Counted from the stretch's first letter, positions 1 to 8,669 are shown. The stretch is DNA of 64,000 nt from Insolitispirillum peregrinum (GCF_042665255.1 NZ_JBHTCD010000016.1), one strand, 5' to 3'. Numbers and translations: made by a program. Notes: a model not told the origin generated them from the letters alone.

Positions 1-1
1 T

Positions 2-268
2 CTGCCAGCCATGTCGCGCATCACCAAAATTCCTGTCGAGCGTTTGCAGGACCTCAGCCAGATCTCGCCGGTTTTTGCGCCGGGAGTGGAGAACTACCTG
101 CGCATGGGGGCGATTGCCGAGCTGTGGCAGGGGGATCTGGCCGACTGTCTGGAAAAAGCACTGGCGGCTACGGTCGGGCATGACGCCCGGCGCGACCGCG
201 GCCTTGCCCGGCAGGGTCGCCTGCTGGCCGGGCCGGTGGCCGAGCGGGTGCGTCATGGGGGCGTCTGA
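2..268 (+). CDS. mdcE: Malonate decarboxylase gamma subunit, C-terminal end (partial)
   Basis: The open frame enters from the left edge and gives only the last ~88 residues. The stretch SPVFAPGVENYLRMGAI is typical of the C-terminus of the MdcE (gamma) subunit of biotin-independent malonate decarboxylase, which with MdcD decarboxylates malonyl-S-ACP to acetyl-S-ACP. The identification rests on this end plus the neighbours mdcG, mdcB and mdcH, which follow in the order known from other mdc operons. The stop lies 14 bp inside mdcG, suggesting translational coupling. The true start is outside the window. Confidence 0.85.
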   Translation: MPAMSRITKIPVERLQDLSQISPVFAPGVENYLRMGAIAELWQGDLADCLEKALAATVGHDARRDRGLARQGRLLAGPVAERVRHGGV

Positions 269-932
269 GCCCCTGTTGCGGCGGCATGACTGGGTCTGGC
301 TCCGACAGGACTGGCAGAGGCACCTGCGGTCCCCGCTGGAGCCGCTGGCCCACGCCGAACTCACTGACTGGCTGGCGGGCGAGCGGCCACTGGTGGTCAC
401 CCGCCGCCTGCCGGGGGACAGTCTGGATGACCTGCGCCTCGGCTTCGCCCGCCCGGGCCGGTGGCGGATCGCCCTGCATCTGTCGGTGAACGCCATCGCC
501 CGTCTGTCCTTGTCCCCCTCGCCGCTGGAGGTGTTGGGCGACGCCCCCGGCGACTGGCGGGAACGGCTGGACTGGCTGGCTGCCCTTGGCTGTGAGCAGC
601 GGGTGCCGATGGGGGTGTACGGTTCACTGGCCTGGCAGCATTTTGCCGGATCTGCCAACAGTCAGTATCTGACCTGCCAGTCCGATCTCGATCTGCTGTT
701 CATGCCATCCAGCTGGACGGCGGTCGAACGGCTGATGAAGGAACTGATCGCGTCCGAAGGGTGTCCCCCCGGACCCCGGCTGGATGGCGAAATCATCCTG
801 CCCGATGGCGGGGGCGTCGCCTGGCGGGAGCTGGCCGCCCGCCCGCCCAAGGTGCTGGTGAAGGCCATCGACAGCGTGGAATTACGTCCGTTTGCCGCCT
901 TGCCCCTGCTGTTCGAACGGAGGAGTGCATGA
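255..932 (+). CDS. mdcG: Malonate decarboxylase holo-ACP synthase (phosphoribosyl-dephospho-CoA transferase)
   Basis: A 225-residue protein. By family it transfers the 2'-(5''-triphosphoribosyl)-3'-dephospho-CoA prosthetic group onto the ACP subunit (MdcC) of malonate decarboxylase. The nucleotidyltransferase signature is visible as GVYGSLAWQ followed by SDLDLLF near residues 120-155, as in CitX/MdcG enzymes. I chose ATG 255, which overlaps the mdcE stop by 14 bp. The frame is open further upstream, but that extension lies inside mdcE and is arginine/tryptophan-rich shadow sequence. The stop overlaps the mdcB start (ATGA). Confidence 0.92.
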   Translation: MGASEPLLRRHDWVWLRQDWQRHLRSPLEPLAHAELTDWLAGERPLVVTRRLPGDSLDDLRLGFARPGRWRIALHLSVNAIARLSLSPSPLEVLGDAPGDWRERLDWLAALGCEQRVPMGVYGSLAWQHFAGSANSQYLTCQSDLDLLFMPSSWTAVERLMKELIASEGCPPGPRLDGEIILPDGGGVAWRELAARPPKVLVKAIDSVELRPFAALPLLFERRSA

Positions 933-1780
933 GCCACCTTCTTCCCCTTCGCCGTGCCCCGACAGCACAGGGCCGCACCATCGCACGGGCGGCGGTACGC
1001 GCCCTGCATACCGAAGTGGCCCTCTACCCCAAGCCGGGACTGGTCAGCCTGATTGACAGCGGCGCGCACCATGACATGGACGCCACAACCTTTCTGCGCT
1101 CGCTGTTTTCCCTGCGGCACTATTTCGCCGCCATCGCCGATCTGGGGGCCGCCGGTCATCCCTTTGCCAGCCTGCAATGGCTGGGAATGCGGGCGGAACA
1201 GCGCATGCTGACCGCCACCGGCGGGATCAACACCCATCGGGGAGCCATCTTTTGTCTTGGTCTGCTGGCAGCGGCGGCAGGCTGGCGGCTGGCCCATGGA
1301 CAAAGACCGGACAGGGCCACCCTCGCCCGAACGGTGGTGGAGGTCTGGGGCGAAGCCATCGCCGAAGCCGGTAGCCTGTCGCGCACCAGCAACGGCAGCC
1401 GGGCAGTGCGACGCTATGGCGCACGCGGGGCGCGGGAGGAAGTGCTGGAAGGCTTTCCCACCCTGATCACGGTGGCACTGCCCGCCCTTGATGAGGTCCA
1501 GACCGGTCTGGGCTGCGCCCGACGCGCGCGGGTGCAGGCGCTGTTCGCGGTGATGGCAGAGCTGGAGGACACCAACCTGCTGCACCGGGGCGGCCCGGAC
1601 GGGCTGGCCTTTGTTCAGCGCGAGGCGCGACTCTTTCTTGAACGGGGAGGTGTCCATGCGCCAGACTGGATGGAGCGCGCCGTCGCGCTGCACCGGGCCT
1701 GTATCCAGCGGCACCTGTCACCCGGCGGTGCGGCCGATGTGTTGGCGGCAGCCTGCTTTGTGAAGGATCTGGAGGAATGA
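929..1780 (+). CDS. mdcB: Triphosphoribosyl-dephospho-CoA synthase
   Basis: A 283-residue protein of the CitG/MdcB family, which makes the 2'-(5''-triphosphoribosyl)-3'-dephospho-CoA precursor from ATP and dephospho-CoA for MdcG. Family features seen are YPKPGLVSLIDSGAHHDMD near the N-terminus, the GGINTHRGAIF motif in the middle, and EDTNLLHRGG near the C-terminus. ATG 929 follows an AGGAG ribosome-binding site at 921-925 and overlaps the mdcG stop by 4 bp. The stop overlaps mdcH in the same ATGA way, so G-B-H form a tightly coupled translation unit. Confidence 0.95.
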   Translation: MSHLLPLRRAPTAQGRTIARAAVRALHTEVALYPKPGLVSLIDSGAHHDMDATTFLRSLFSLRHYFAAIADLGAAGHPFASLQWLGMRAEQRMLTATGGINTHRGAIFCLGLLAAAAGWRLAHGQRPDRATLARTVVEVWGEAIAEAGSLSRTSNGSRAVRRYGARGAREEVLEGFPTLITVALPALDEVQTGLGCARRARVQALFAVMAELEDTNLLHRGGPDGLAFVQREARLFLERGGVHAPDWMERAVALHRACIQRHLSPGGAADVLAAACFVKDLEE

Positions 1781-2682
1781 GACTCGGTCTTCTCTGCCCC
1801 GGTCAAGGTGATCAGACACCGGCGATGTTCGACAGTCTGGCCGGACAGGCTGCCGCCGCTCCCGTTCTGGATGGTGCCGCCACCCTGCTGGGCGAGCCCC
1901 TTGGCGCCATCGCCCCGGACCGTCTGGTGCTCAATGCCGTGGCGCAACCGGCGTTGTGCGCCTATCAGTTGGCGATCTGGCAGGTTCTGCGGCCCCATCT
2001 GCCCGACCCGTGCAGTCTTGCGGGCTACAGTGTCGGCGAGCTGGCCGCCCACGGCTGTGCCGGAGCCCTGGCGCCCGAGGCGGTGATCGCACTGGCGGCC
2101 AGACGAGCGGCCTTGATGGATGCGGCATCGGCCCGTGCGGGCGGATTGATGGCGGTGCGTGGTCTGCGGCAAACGGAGCTGGAGCCATTGTTGGCGGCCC
2201 GCTCCTGCGAACTGGCGATCATCAACGACCTCGACCGGCTGGTGGTTGGCGGCTCGACAGAGGAACTTGCCGCACTGGAAGGCGACCTGATCACCCGTGG
2301 TGCCAAGGTCACGCCGTTGAAAATCACCATCGCCTCGCACACCTCGGTGATGGCGTCCGCCGTCGAGCCCTTTCGGCGGGACCTGTCTGCCGCCTGCTGG
2401 ACCGCCCATGAGGCCCCGGTGGTGGCCGGAATCGACGCTTCGATGATCCGGAGCAAGGCCAGAGCGGTGGAGACTCTTGCCGCGCAGATTGCCCGGCCGG
2501 TGGACTGGTCCGGCTGCATGACCGCCCTGCGGGAGGCAGGCTGCACCGTCCTGCTGGAACTGGGGCCGGGCAACGGGCTGGCCCGCATGGTCCGCGACCG
2601 CTTTCCCGACCTGCCCGTGCGTTCAGTGTCGGAATTCCGCTCCATCGCCGGGGTGATCGACTGGGTGCAGGCGGCAGGCTAG
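1777..2682 (+). CDS. mdcH: Malonate decarboxylase epsilon subunit (malonyl-CoA:ACP transacylase)
   Basis: A 301-residue FabD-like acyltransferase that loads malonyl groups onto the decarboxylase ACP. Seen are the N-terminal CPGQGDQ motif, the active-site GYSVGE serine motif (Ser about residue 85), and the histidine in the IASHTSVM segment. It is the last gene of the mdc run here. No mdcL/mdcM transporter genes or mdcR regulator follow, since the next 370 bp hold dispersed repeats and then an opposing operon. Those genes may lie upstream of the window. Confidence 0.94.
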   Translation: MRLGLLCPGQGDQTPAMFDSLAGQAAAAPVLDGAATLLGEPLGAIAPDRLVLNAVAQPALCAYQLAIWQVLRPHLPDPCSLAGYSVGELAAHGCAGALAPEAVIALAARRAALMDAASARAGGLMAVRGLRQTELEPLLAARSCELAIINDLDRLVVGGSTEELAALEGDLITRGAKVTPLKITIASHTSVMASAVEPFRRDLSAACWTAHEAPVVAGIDASMIRSKARAVETLAAQIARPVDWSGCMTALREAGCTVLLELGPGNGLARMVRDRFPDLPVRSVSEFRSIAGVIDWVQAAG

Positions 2683-2800
2683 AGCAGCGTGCGTTAAATC
2701 GGACGCAGGCACGCGGCTCTAAGCTTTTGTTCTGTCGCATTGTTTATGCGAAAACCGGTTCCCACTTTTCGCACAATGCTCCAGACCATCGTGCGTTAAA
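2683..2800 (+). repeat. Dispersed palindromic repeat, copy A
   Basis: Starts directly after the mdcH stop. The core at 2748-2772 reads GCGAAAACCGGTTCCCAC then TTTTCGC, an imperfect inverted repeat with TGCGAAAA/TTTTCGCA arms. Related cores occur at 3016-3040, 10426-10452, 25557-25581 and 44392-44416. Flanks with GTGCGTTAAA resemble RIME/REP-like intergenic repeats of alphaproteobacteria. It contains no open frame that looks coding. Confidence 0.8.
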
Positions 2801-2944
2801 CATGACGCCACGATACATGAGAGTTGGTGGAAAAGAATGGGCTATCGCCCAGACCCATTCGGGACCTGAGGCCCCGAACCCCCATCTTTTCTTTCAATAT
2901 CAAGTCAATGGAGTCTGGGGCACCAAGGCCCCAGCGAGGTTTGG
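2801..2944. other. Non-coding spacer between two repeat copies
   Basis: Lies between repeat copies A and B in the 366-bp gap between mdcH and hdaA. It contains short local inverted repeats (for example GGGGCACCAAGGCCCC around 2919-2934). I see no convincing gene. Both flanking genes end toward this gap, so it may act in transcription termination. Confidence 0.4.
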
Positions 2945-3048
2945 AGCAGCGCTCCATGTACTGTGACCGGACGCAGGCACGCTGGTCTGGCCTTTTGCTC
3001 TGTCGCATTGTTTTTGCGAAAACCGGTTCCCACTATTCGCACAACGCC
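2945..3048 (+). repeat. Dispersed palindromic repeat, copy B
   Basis: The core at 3016-3040 is like copy A but has CACTATTCGC in the right arm, which introduces one mismatch. It shares the upstream flank GGACGCAGGCACGC with copy A, so the two are direct relatives about 270 bp apart. It ends exactly at the hdaA stop codon (CTA at 3049-3051 on the plus strand), so the repeat forms the immediate 3' flank of hdaA. Confidence 0.8.
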
Positions 3049-3759
3049 CTACTCGTCGTCCTCGTCCTCGTCGGACAGCGCACCGGCCCCCTTGGGGCGG
3101 ACACTTTCCAGAATTTCGCGCACCAGCGGCACGGTGACCGGTCGCTGCCGCACCAGCGACAGATGGTCCGCGGCATCCACCACCAGCCGGGCAGCGGCAT
3201 GGCTGCGTTCCATGTGGCTCAACAGATAGCTGATCACCTCGACGCCAATCTTGAGCTGGCGGTCACTGAACAGCTTGATCAGCACCGCCGCCATCACCGT
3301 ATCATCCGGCGGTCCGATTGACACCGCCGGAGCCGCCGACAGCCGCGAGCGCAAATCCGGCAGGGTCACCCACAGCGACGGCGGGGTGGTGCAGGTCAGC
3401 AACAGCGTCGCGCCGGTTTCCTTGGCCAGATTGTACAGGTGAAACAGATCGGTTTCATGGACACCGGCATCGACATCATCGATCACCACCGCATCGTTGG
3501 CAGCCAGCAAGGCAGGTGGATCAAGCCGCAAGCCCAGCTCTCCGGCGATCACCGGCGCGCCGGAACGGGCGGCAAACACCTGTGCCAGATGGCTTTTTCC
3601 ACTGCCACTTTCGCCCAGCAGGATCAACGCCGGGGCGGGCCAGTCCGGCCAGCGGTCCAGCCAGGCGACGGCTTCGGCATTGCTGGGGGCGACCAGAAAG
3701 TCTTCCTGCTCCAGCGCCGGACGGTGCTCCAGAGGCAGGGGAAGCTGTTGCTGCGCCAT
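3049..3759 (-). CDS. hdaA: DnaA-related regulatory protein HdaA (AAA+ regulator of replication initiation)
   Basis: A 236-residue DnaA/Hda family protein. By family it works with the DNA clamp to promote hydrolysis of DnaA-bound ATP after initiation. Seen are LGESGSGKSHL (Walker A, about residues 48-58), VVIDDVD (Walker B), and LRSRLSAAPAVSI (box VII-like). The N-terminal QQQLPLPLEHRP resembles the clamp-binding QLxLPL peptide of Hda proteins. The tail is acidic (SDEDEDDE). It starts 7 bp after the perM-like gene, probably in one operon with it. An AGGGG-type ribosome-binding site precedes ATG. Confidence 0.9.
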   Translation of the reverse strand: MAQQQLPLPLEHRPALEQEDFLVAPSNAEAVAWLDRWPDWPAPALILLGESGSGKSHLAQVFAARSGAPVIAGELGLRLDPPALLAANDAVVIDDVDAGVHETDLFHLYNLAKETGATLLLTCTTPPSLWVTLPDLRSRLSAAPAVSIGPPDDTVMAAVLIKLFSDRQLKIGVEVISYLLSHMERSHAAARLVVDAADHLSLVRQRPVTVPLVREILESVRPKGAGALSDEDEDDE

Positions 3760-3766
3760 TTGCCCC

Positions 3767-4912
3767 TCAGCCCTCTACGCGGTCATCAGCCGCGGCAGTG
3801 TCGGGCGGCACGCCGCCGTGATACAGCGGGCTGGCCAGATAGCGGGCGAGAAAATGGCGGATCAGCACCCCGATCACCGCCGCCACCGGCACCGCCAGCA
3901 ACAGCCCGACAAAGCCGAACAGCGCCGCCCCGGCCAACAGGGCAAAGATCAGCCACACCGGATGCAGGCCGATGCGCTCGCCGACCAGCAACGGCGACAG
4001 CACGTTGCCTTCCAGAAACTGGCCGATGGCAAACACCACCGCCACCAGCACCACATGCAAAGTGTCGGAAAACTGCGCCAGCGCCAGCCCCAGAGAAATC
4101 ACCAGACCGCTGATTGCCCCGACATAGGGCACCACCGAAGCCATCCCGGCCCCCAGCCCGACCACCAGCCCCAGATCCAGCCCGACCAGCGACAGGCCGA
4201 TGGCATAAATGCTGCCCAGCGCCAGACAGACCGTTGCCTGACCGCGCACGAAACCGGCCAGCATCTCGTTGATTTCCGAAGCGAGGGAACGGACCGTTGC
4301 CACATGGTGGCGGGGCAGCCAGCTATCAACCTTGCCCACCATCCGGTCCCAGTCGCGCAGCAGGTAAAAGGCCACCACCGGTGTCACCACCAGCAACGAC
4401 AGGATGTTGATCAGCGCCAGAGAACTGGTCAGCACGCTTTTGACCACCCTCAGCCCCCAACTGGCGGCATCGCCAACCATCGACATCACCCCGTCGCGCA
4501 GCTTGGCCACCTGATCAGGCGGCAACAGGGCCTTGACGTGGCGCACAACCGGTTCGACCCGCTGTTCCAGCGCCTGCAGATAGCCCGGCAGGCGATGGAC
4601 GAAGTCGGTGATCTGGGTGTGGATCGCCGGGATCAACAGCAACAGGGCAATGCTGAACACCAGCAGGAAAATCATCGTGATCAACACCGTTGCCATGGTC
4701 CGCGACAGGCCGCGCCGTTCCAGCCAGTCGGCCAGCGGATCGAGGAAATAGGCCACCGCCGCCCCGGCGACAAAGGGCAGCAGGACACTACGCAGGACAT
4801 AAATGCCTGCCAGGGTCAGGGTCGCCACCACCAGCCAGAAACGCCAATGGCGCGGGGGATGCAGATGCTGGGCATCGTCTCCCGGGGCGGATGGAACAGG
4901 GGTCTTGCTCAT
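3767..4912 (-). CDS. AI-2E/PerM family membrane transporter
   Basis: A 381-residue polytopic inner-membrane protein of the AI-2E/PerM (DUF20) family. There are about eight hydrophobic segments: a pair at residues ~28-75, a long amphipathic stretch that includes LPGYLQALEQRVEP, then a cluster ending in VGLLLAVPVAAVIGVLIR. The conserved C-terminal signature AIGQFLEGNVLSPLLVGERIGLHP is clear. I chose MSKTPVPS (ATG 4912), because the upstream extension is low-complexity Arg/Gly/Pro sequence typical of a shadow frame. The substrate is unknown. It sits between DUF2066 and hdaA, a grouping common in Rhodospirillales-like genomes. Confidence 0.88.
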   Translation of the reverse strand: MSKTPVPSAPGDDAQHLHPPRHWRFWLVVATLTLAGIYVLRSVLLPFVAGAAVAYFLDPLADWLERRGLSRTMATVLITMIFLLVFSIALLLLIPAIHTQITDFVHRLPGYLQALEQRVEPVVRHVKALLPPDQVAKLRDGVMSMVGDAASWGLRVVKSVLTSSLALINILSLLVVTPVVAFYLLRDWDRMVGKVDSWLPRHHVATVRSLASEINEMLAGFVRGQATVCLALGSIYAIGLSLVGLDLGLVVGLGAGMASVVPYVGAISGLVISLGLALAQFSDTLHVVLVAVVFAIGQFLEGNVLSPLLVGERIGLHPVWLIFALLAGAALFGFVGLLLAVPVAAVIGVLIRHFLARYLASPLYHGGVPPDTAAADDRVEG

Positions 4913-4985
4913 GGCGACCGCACTCTGATGCTGCTGGGCTGCGGCGAAAAGCACGCAAGGAAGACAAAGGAATAGCAGGTTTCCC

Positions 4986-5027
4986 GACCGCACACCATAG
5001 CGCGTCGGCGTGCGATGGTGTGCGGTC
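4986..5027. terminator. Intergenic hairpin between DUF2066 and perM-like genes
   Basis: GACCGCACACCAT and ATGGTGTGCGGTC form a perfect 13-bp stem around a GC-rich 16-nt loop. There is no T-run on either side, so it may be a processing or attenuating structure between the two co-directional genes rather than a classic intrinsic terminator. Confidence 0.5.
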
Positions 5028-5034
5028 CCAGGCT

Positions 5035-6459
5035 TTAGCGAATGGTCACGCTGCTCTGGCTGCCCGGATAGCCCGCCGCCGGAGCCACCGGACTGGCCCC
5101 GGGAGTCGGCACCGGGGCAGAGCCTTGCGGCGAGGACGGGGTCAGGATTGACGGCATGCTCTGGCCACCGGGAATGGTGGTCTGCGGCACTTCGCGGCGG
5201 ATCACCCAGCCTTGCGGCTCCAGCGTTGCCGACAGGCCGACCGAGGCCAGCCCGGCCACCAGTTCCTCGAAGGTGCTGGTATAGCGCAGGCTGGCCTGAG
5301 CGGCACTGCGGCGCAGCTCGGTCAGCTTCCAGTCCTTCATCCCCGGTGTCTGGTCCAGACTCTGGCGCAGACCGGCCCATTCGTTCAGGCTGCTGAATTC
5401 CAGCAGCACCGGCGTGTCATTGACCGGCCCGGCAGCGGCAGCGGTCACCGCCTGCGCCCGGAATCCCTTGTCCAGCGACTGCGCGGTCAGGCTGACCGCC
5501 CGCGCCAGAAAGCGGCTAATGTCTTCGCCGGTTTCCGGCAGCACGGTCAGGGCCATCGCCTCTTCCGGTGTGGCCGACACCCGCCGCACCCGAATGTCGA
5601 GGGCGGGCAGGTCCGGGTTCGAGGCGATGCTCTGCGGCGTCTTGTGCGCACGGGCTTCGACCACCAGCACACTGTCAGCGGCATAGCGTTGCGCCAGTGT
5701 GCTCAAGGCCGCCTGATCAAGTGCCACCGCGCGGGCGGCATCAATCGACCCGATGTCGGCCAGATCGCCCAGCGGAACCTCGGTGCTGACCAGTCCGCCA
5801 CTGCGGCGCGTCGCCCACGCCTGCCGCCACGGATTCGGCTCTTCCCACAGGGTCGCCGGAGCATCAGCCGCCGCATACCACACCGGCAACACCAGCGAGG
5901 GCCGGGTTGCGGTTTCGATATAGCTGATATGCGAGCGATCGAGCAGCGCCTTCACCGCCTGCGGCATGAAGGTGACGTCAATCTTCGCCAGATAGCGCAC
6001 CGCCGAGGTCTTTTCATCGCGAATCGACAACCGCAACACCATCCGGTCCACATCCGCCGCCGACAGATGCGGCAGACGGTCGAACTGGCTGGGGTCCACC
6101 AGCCGCTGCAGCAGCATCTCCAAGGCTTTGACCTGCCCGCTGGCAATGGCGCTTTCCCGCGCCTGCGCCGCGTTGGCCGCCGTTGCATCGACCGGAACAT
6201 CGCTCACCTGATAGGCGGCCTGCACCTGATCCTGCCCCGGCGTTTTGCTGCTGGGCGGTGGCGTGGCGGGACCAGAGCCCAGAACCTGCAGGCTTTGCGC
6301 CCCGGCATTTGTCGGGAAAATGGCCGTTTCAGCGGTCATTGCTGCCACAAACAGGCAAAAACCGCCCACGGCCCTGCCAAGCGCCGTTGCAATGCGTGCC
6401 GGTTTCAGTATTTTCCTCACTCTATCCGTCCACCCAAAGCCACTCAGTGAGGCCGCCAT
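5035..6459 (-). CDS. DUF2066 domain-containing exported protein
   Basis: A 474-residue protein recognised as DUF2066 by its conserved middle, including VKALEMLLQRLVDP and YSYIET-like/LVLPVWY segments, and by its place beside purM and perM. A hydrophobic stretch at residues ~30-50 ending in NAGAQS suggests a signal peptide or membrane anchor. The C-terminal ~45 residues are Pro/Ser/Gly-rich. ATG 6459 has AAGGAG five bases upstream, better than the in-frame ATG 6477 whose own leader would contain that site. Its start codon overlaps the proposed purM start on the other strand. Function is unknown. Confidence 0.85.
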   Translation of the reverse strand: MAASLSGFGWTDRVRKILKPARIATALGRAVGGFCLFVAAMTAETAIFPTNAGAQSLQVLGSGPATPPPSSKTPGQDQVQAAYQVSDVPVDATAANAAQARESAIASGQVKALEMLLQRLVDPSQFDRLPHLSAADVDRMVLRLSIRDEKTSAVRYLAKIDVTFMPQAVKALLDRSHISYIETATRPSLVLPVWYAAADAPATLWEEPNPWRQAWATRRSGGLVSTEVPLGDLADIGSIDAARAVALDQAALSTLAQRYAADSVLVVEARAHKTPQSIASNPDLPALDIRVRRVSATPEEAMALTVLPETGEDISRFLARAVSLTAQSLDKGFRAQAVTAAAAGPVNDTPVLLEFSSLNEWAGLRQSLDQTPGMKDWKLTELRRSAAQASLRYTSTFEELVAGLASVGLSATLEPQGWVIRREVPQTTIPGGQSMPSILTPSSPQGSAPVPTPGASPVAPAAGYPGSQSSVTIR

Positions 6460-7537
6460 TTCCACTCCTTCCGACAAACAGGGTCTGAGCTATAAAGATG
6501 CTGGCGTTGACATTGACGCCGGAAACGCTCTCGTGCAAGCCATCAAGCCGCTGGCCAAGTCCACTGTGCGCTCCGGGGCCGATTCTGACCTCGGGGGCTT
6601 CGGGGCCTTGTTCGACCCGCGCGCCGCTGGCTTCAAGGACCCGATCTTGTGTGCCGCCACCGATGGCGTCGGCACCAAGCTCAAGATTGCAATCGATGCC
6701 AACACTCACGACACCGTGGGTATCGACCTCGTTGCGATGTGTGTCAACGATCTGGTTGTGCAGGGCGCCGAGCCGCTGTTCTTCCTCGATTACTTCGCCA
6801 CCGGCAAGCTGGAGGTCGAACAGGCCCGCACGGTGATCGCCGGGATCGCCGAAGGCTGCAAGCAGGCCGGTTGTGCCCTGATCGGCGGCGAAACCGCCGA
6901 AATGCCCGGCATGTACAAGGCCGGTGACTACGATCTGGCCGGTTTCTCGGTCGGCGCCGCCGAACGCGGCACCCTGCTTGACGGCAAGGGCTGCCAGCCG
7001 GGCGATGCCCTGATCGGTCTTGCCTCGTCGGGCGTACACTCCAACGGCTATTCGCTGGTGCGCCGCATCGTCGAAAAGAGCGGTCTGGACTGGACCGACG
7101 ACGCCCCGTTCGCCCCCGGCACCAGCCTGGGCCGGGCGCTGATGACCCCGACCCGCATCTATGTGAAAAGCTGTCTGGCCGCCATCCGTGCCGGTCACGT
7201 CAAGGCGCTGGCCCACATCACCGGCGGCGGGTTCTGGGAAAACATCCCGCGCGTGCTGCCCGATGACATCGCCGCCGAGCTGGATGCCGATGCCCTGCCG
7301 TTGCCCGAGGTGTTCCGCTGGCTGGCAAAAACCGGCGGCGTTTCGGCCACCGAAATGGCGCGTACCTTCAACTGTGGCGTCGGGATGATTCTGGTGGTTC
7401 CCGCCGACCGGGCCGAGGCCGCCGTGGCCCTGTTCACCGAACACGGCGAGCAGGCCCGCGTGATTGGCCGTCTGGCCGCCCGTGGCGACGGCGAAGCCGT
7501 GCGCATCGCGGGGCTGGATGCGGCTTGGGGTCTGTAA
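6458..7537 (+). CDS. purM: Phosphoribosylformylglycinamidine cyclo-ligase (AIR synthase)
   Basis: Converts FGAM to AIR in purine synthesis. Family landmarks are LSYKDAGVDIDAGN near the start, GGFGALFD, TDGVGTKLKIA and AMCVNDLVVQGAEPLFF. The start is unusual. Homologues have about 9 residues before L(S/T)Y, which lands on ATT at 6458, and TGAGG lies at 6448-6452 with 5-nt spacing. No ATG, GTG or TTG exists between there and ATG 6392, which has no ribosome-binding site and would give 381 instead of 359 residues. I use ATT but keep 6392 as the alternative. purN follows 2 bp downstream. Confidence 0.95.
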   Translation: MSTPSDKQGLSYKDAGVDIDAGNALVQAIKPLAKSTVRSGADSDLGGFGALFDPRAAGFKDPILCAATDGVGTKLKIAIDANTHDTVGIDLVAMCVNDLVVQGAEPLFFLDYFATGKLEVEQARTVIAGIAEGCKQAGCALIGGETAEMPGMYKAGDYDLAGFSVGAAERGTLLDGKGCQPGDALIGLASSGVHSNGYSLVRRIVEKSGLDWTDDAPFAPGTSLGRALMTPTRIYVKSCLAAIRAGHVKALAHITGGGFWENIPRVLPDDIAAELDADALPLPEVFRWLAKTGGVSATEMARTFNCGVGMILVVPADRAEAAVALFTEHGEQARVIGRLAARGDGEAVRIAGLDAAWGL

Positions 7538-7539
7538 GG

Positions 7540-8196
7540 ATGTCCACTGCTCCCCGGCTGAAAGTCGGCGTGCTGGTGTCCGGGCGCGGGTCAAACTTGC
7601 AGGCGTTGCTTGACGCCTGCAAGGACCCGGCCTTCCCGGCAGAGATCGTCCACGTCCTGTCCAACAAGGCCGATGCCTATGGACTGGTGCTGGCGAAACA
7701 GGCCGGGATCTCCACCACGGTGATCAGCCACAAGGATTTTCCCGACCGCGAAAGCTTTGACGCCGCCATGGACCGCGCCCTGCGGGCCGCCGGAGTCGGG
7801 TTCGTCTGTCTGGCAGGCTTTATGCGCCTGCTGAGCGAGGGCTTTGTGCAAGGATGGCAGGACCGGATGATCAACATCCATCCGTCGCTGCTGCCCAGCT
7901 ACAAGGGCCTGCACACCCATGAACGGGTGCTGGCCGATGGCGGCAAGCTGCACGGCTGTTCCGTCCATTTCGTCCGTCCGGCCTGTGACGAAGGCCCGCT
8001 GATTGCGCAGGCCGCCGTGCCGGTGCTGGATGACGACACCGCCGACAGCCTCGCCGCCCGCGTGCTGGAACAGGAACACCGCATTTATCCGCTCGCCCTG
8101 CGCCTGATTGCCGATGGCAAGGTGCGGGTGGTTGGCAACCGCGCCCTGACCGATGGCTGCACGGCCAGCGGGGCGCTGGTGGTGCCCGACGCCTGA
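7540..8196 (+). CDS. purN: Phosphoribosylglycinamide formyltransferase
   Basis: A 218-residue 10-formyl-THF-dependent GAR transformylase. Seen are VLVSGRGSNLQALLDA (phosphate-binding start), the formyl-THF/catalytic segment INIHPSLLPSYKG, and HFVRPACDEGPLI with the catalytic Asp. ATG 7540 lies 2 bp after the purM stop, so the two are co-translated. TTG 7525 in the same frame would overlap purM and is less likely. The window also carries purT for the same step with formate. Confidence 0.96.
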   Translation: MSTAPRLKVGVLVSGRGSNLQALLDACKDPAFPAEIVHVLSNKADAYGLVLAKQAGISTTVISHKDFPDRESFDAAMDRALRAAGVGFVCLAGFMRLLSEGFVQGWQDRMINIHPSLLPSYKGLHTHERVLADGGKLHGCSVHFVRPACDEGPLIAQAAVPVLDDDTADSLAARVLEQEHRIYPLALRLIADGKVRVVGNRALTDGCTASGALVVPDA

Positions 8197-8274
8197 CAGG
8201 AAATGGCGAGGAGCATACACCTCGCCATTGTCCTGCCGTCTGCCTGCCCGTCTTCTGTCTGGAGGCCAACACCG

Positions 8275-8658
8275 ATGCACACACTGCGGATTGACCATCT
8301 TGTCCTCACCGTTGCCAGCATTCCGGCCACCTGTGAGTTTTACAGCCGGGTCCTTGGTATGGAGGTCGTCACCTTTGGCGAAGGACGCACCGCCCTGAGC
8401 TTCGGGAACCAGAAAATCAACCTGCATCAGGTTGGGCACGAGTTTGAACCCAAAGCCGACCGCCCGACAGCCGGTTCTGCCGATCTGTGCCTGATTGTCG
8501 ATCCGGGTAACGGCGACATTCTGGCCCATCTGGCCGCCCATCAGATCGCTGTCGAAGAAGGTCCGGTGGTCCGAACCGGCGCAACCGGTCCAATCCGGTC
8601 GGTCTATGTCCGCGACCCCGATCACAACCTGATAGAGCTTTCGGAATACATCCGCTGA
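8275..8658 (+). CDS. VOC superfamily (glyoxalase/bleomycin resistance-like) protein
   Basis: A 127-residue single-module vicinal-oxygen-chelate protein. The pattern RIDHLVLTV, then FYSRVLGMEV, then FGNQKINLHQ and SVYVRDPDHNLIELSEY is that of small VOC proteins, with His and Glu metal ligands in HLVL and LIELSEY. ATG 8275 has GGAGGC at 8261-8266. It follows purMN by 78 bp but need not be functionally linked. The substrate is unknown. Confidence 0.85.
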   Translation: MHTLRIDHLVLTVASIPATCEFYSRVLGMEVVTFGEGRTALSFGNQKINLHQVGHEFEPKADRPTAGSADLCLIVDPGNGDILAHLAAHQIAVEEGPVVRTGATGPIRSVYVRDPDHNLIELSEYIR

Positions 8659-8669
8659 TCCGGTCGTCC

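Noticed and set aside
2727..2966. Short frames across the repeat region after mdcH
   Set aside because: They are translations of the dispersed repeat copies, with the same peptide appearing at other copies, and have no ribosome-binding sites.
3497..4975. Long plus-strand open frame opposite the perM-like gene
   Set aside because: It reads as Gln/His/Arg-rich sequence, the usual mirror of GC-rich membrane-protein coding. The minus-strand gene has clear family motifs.
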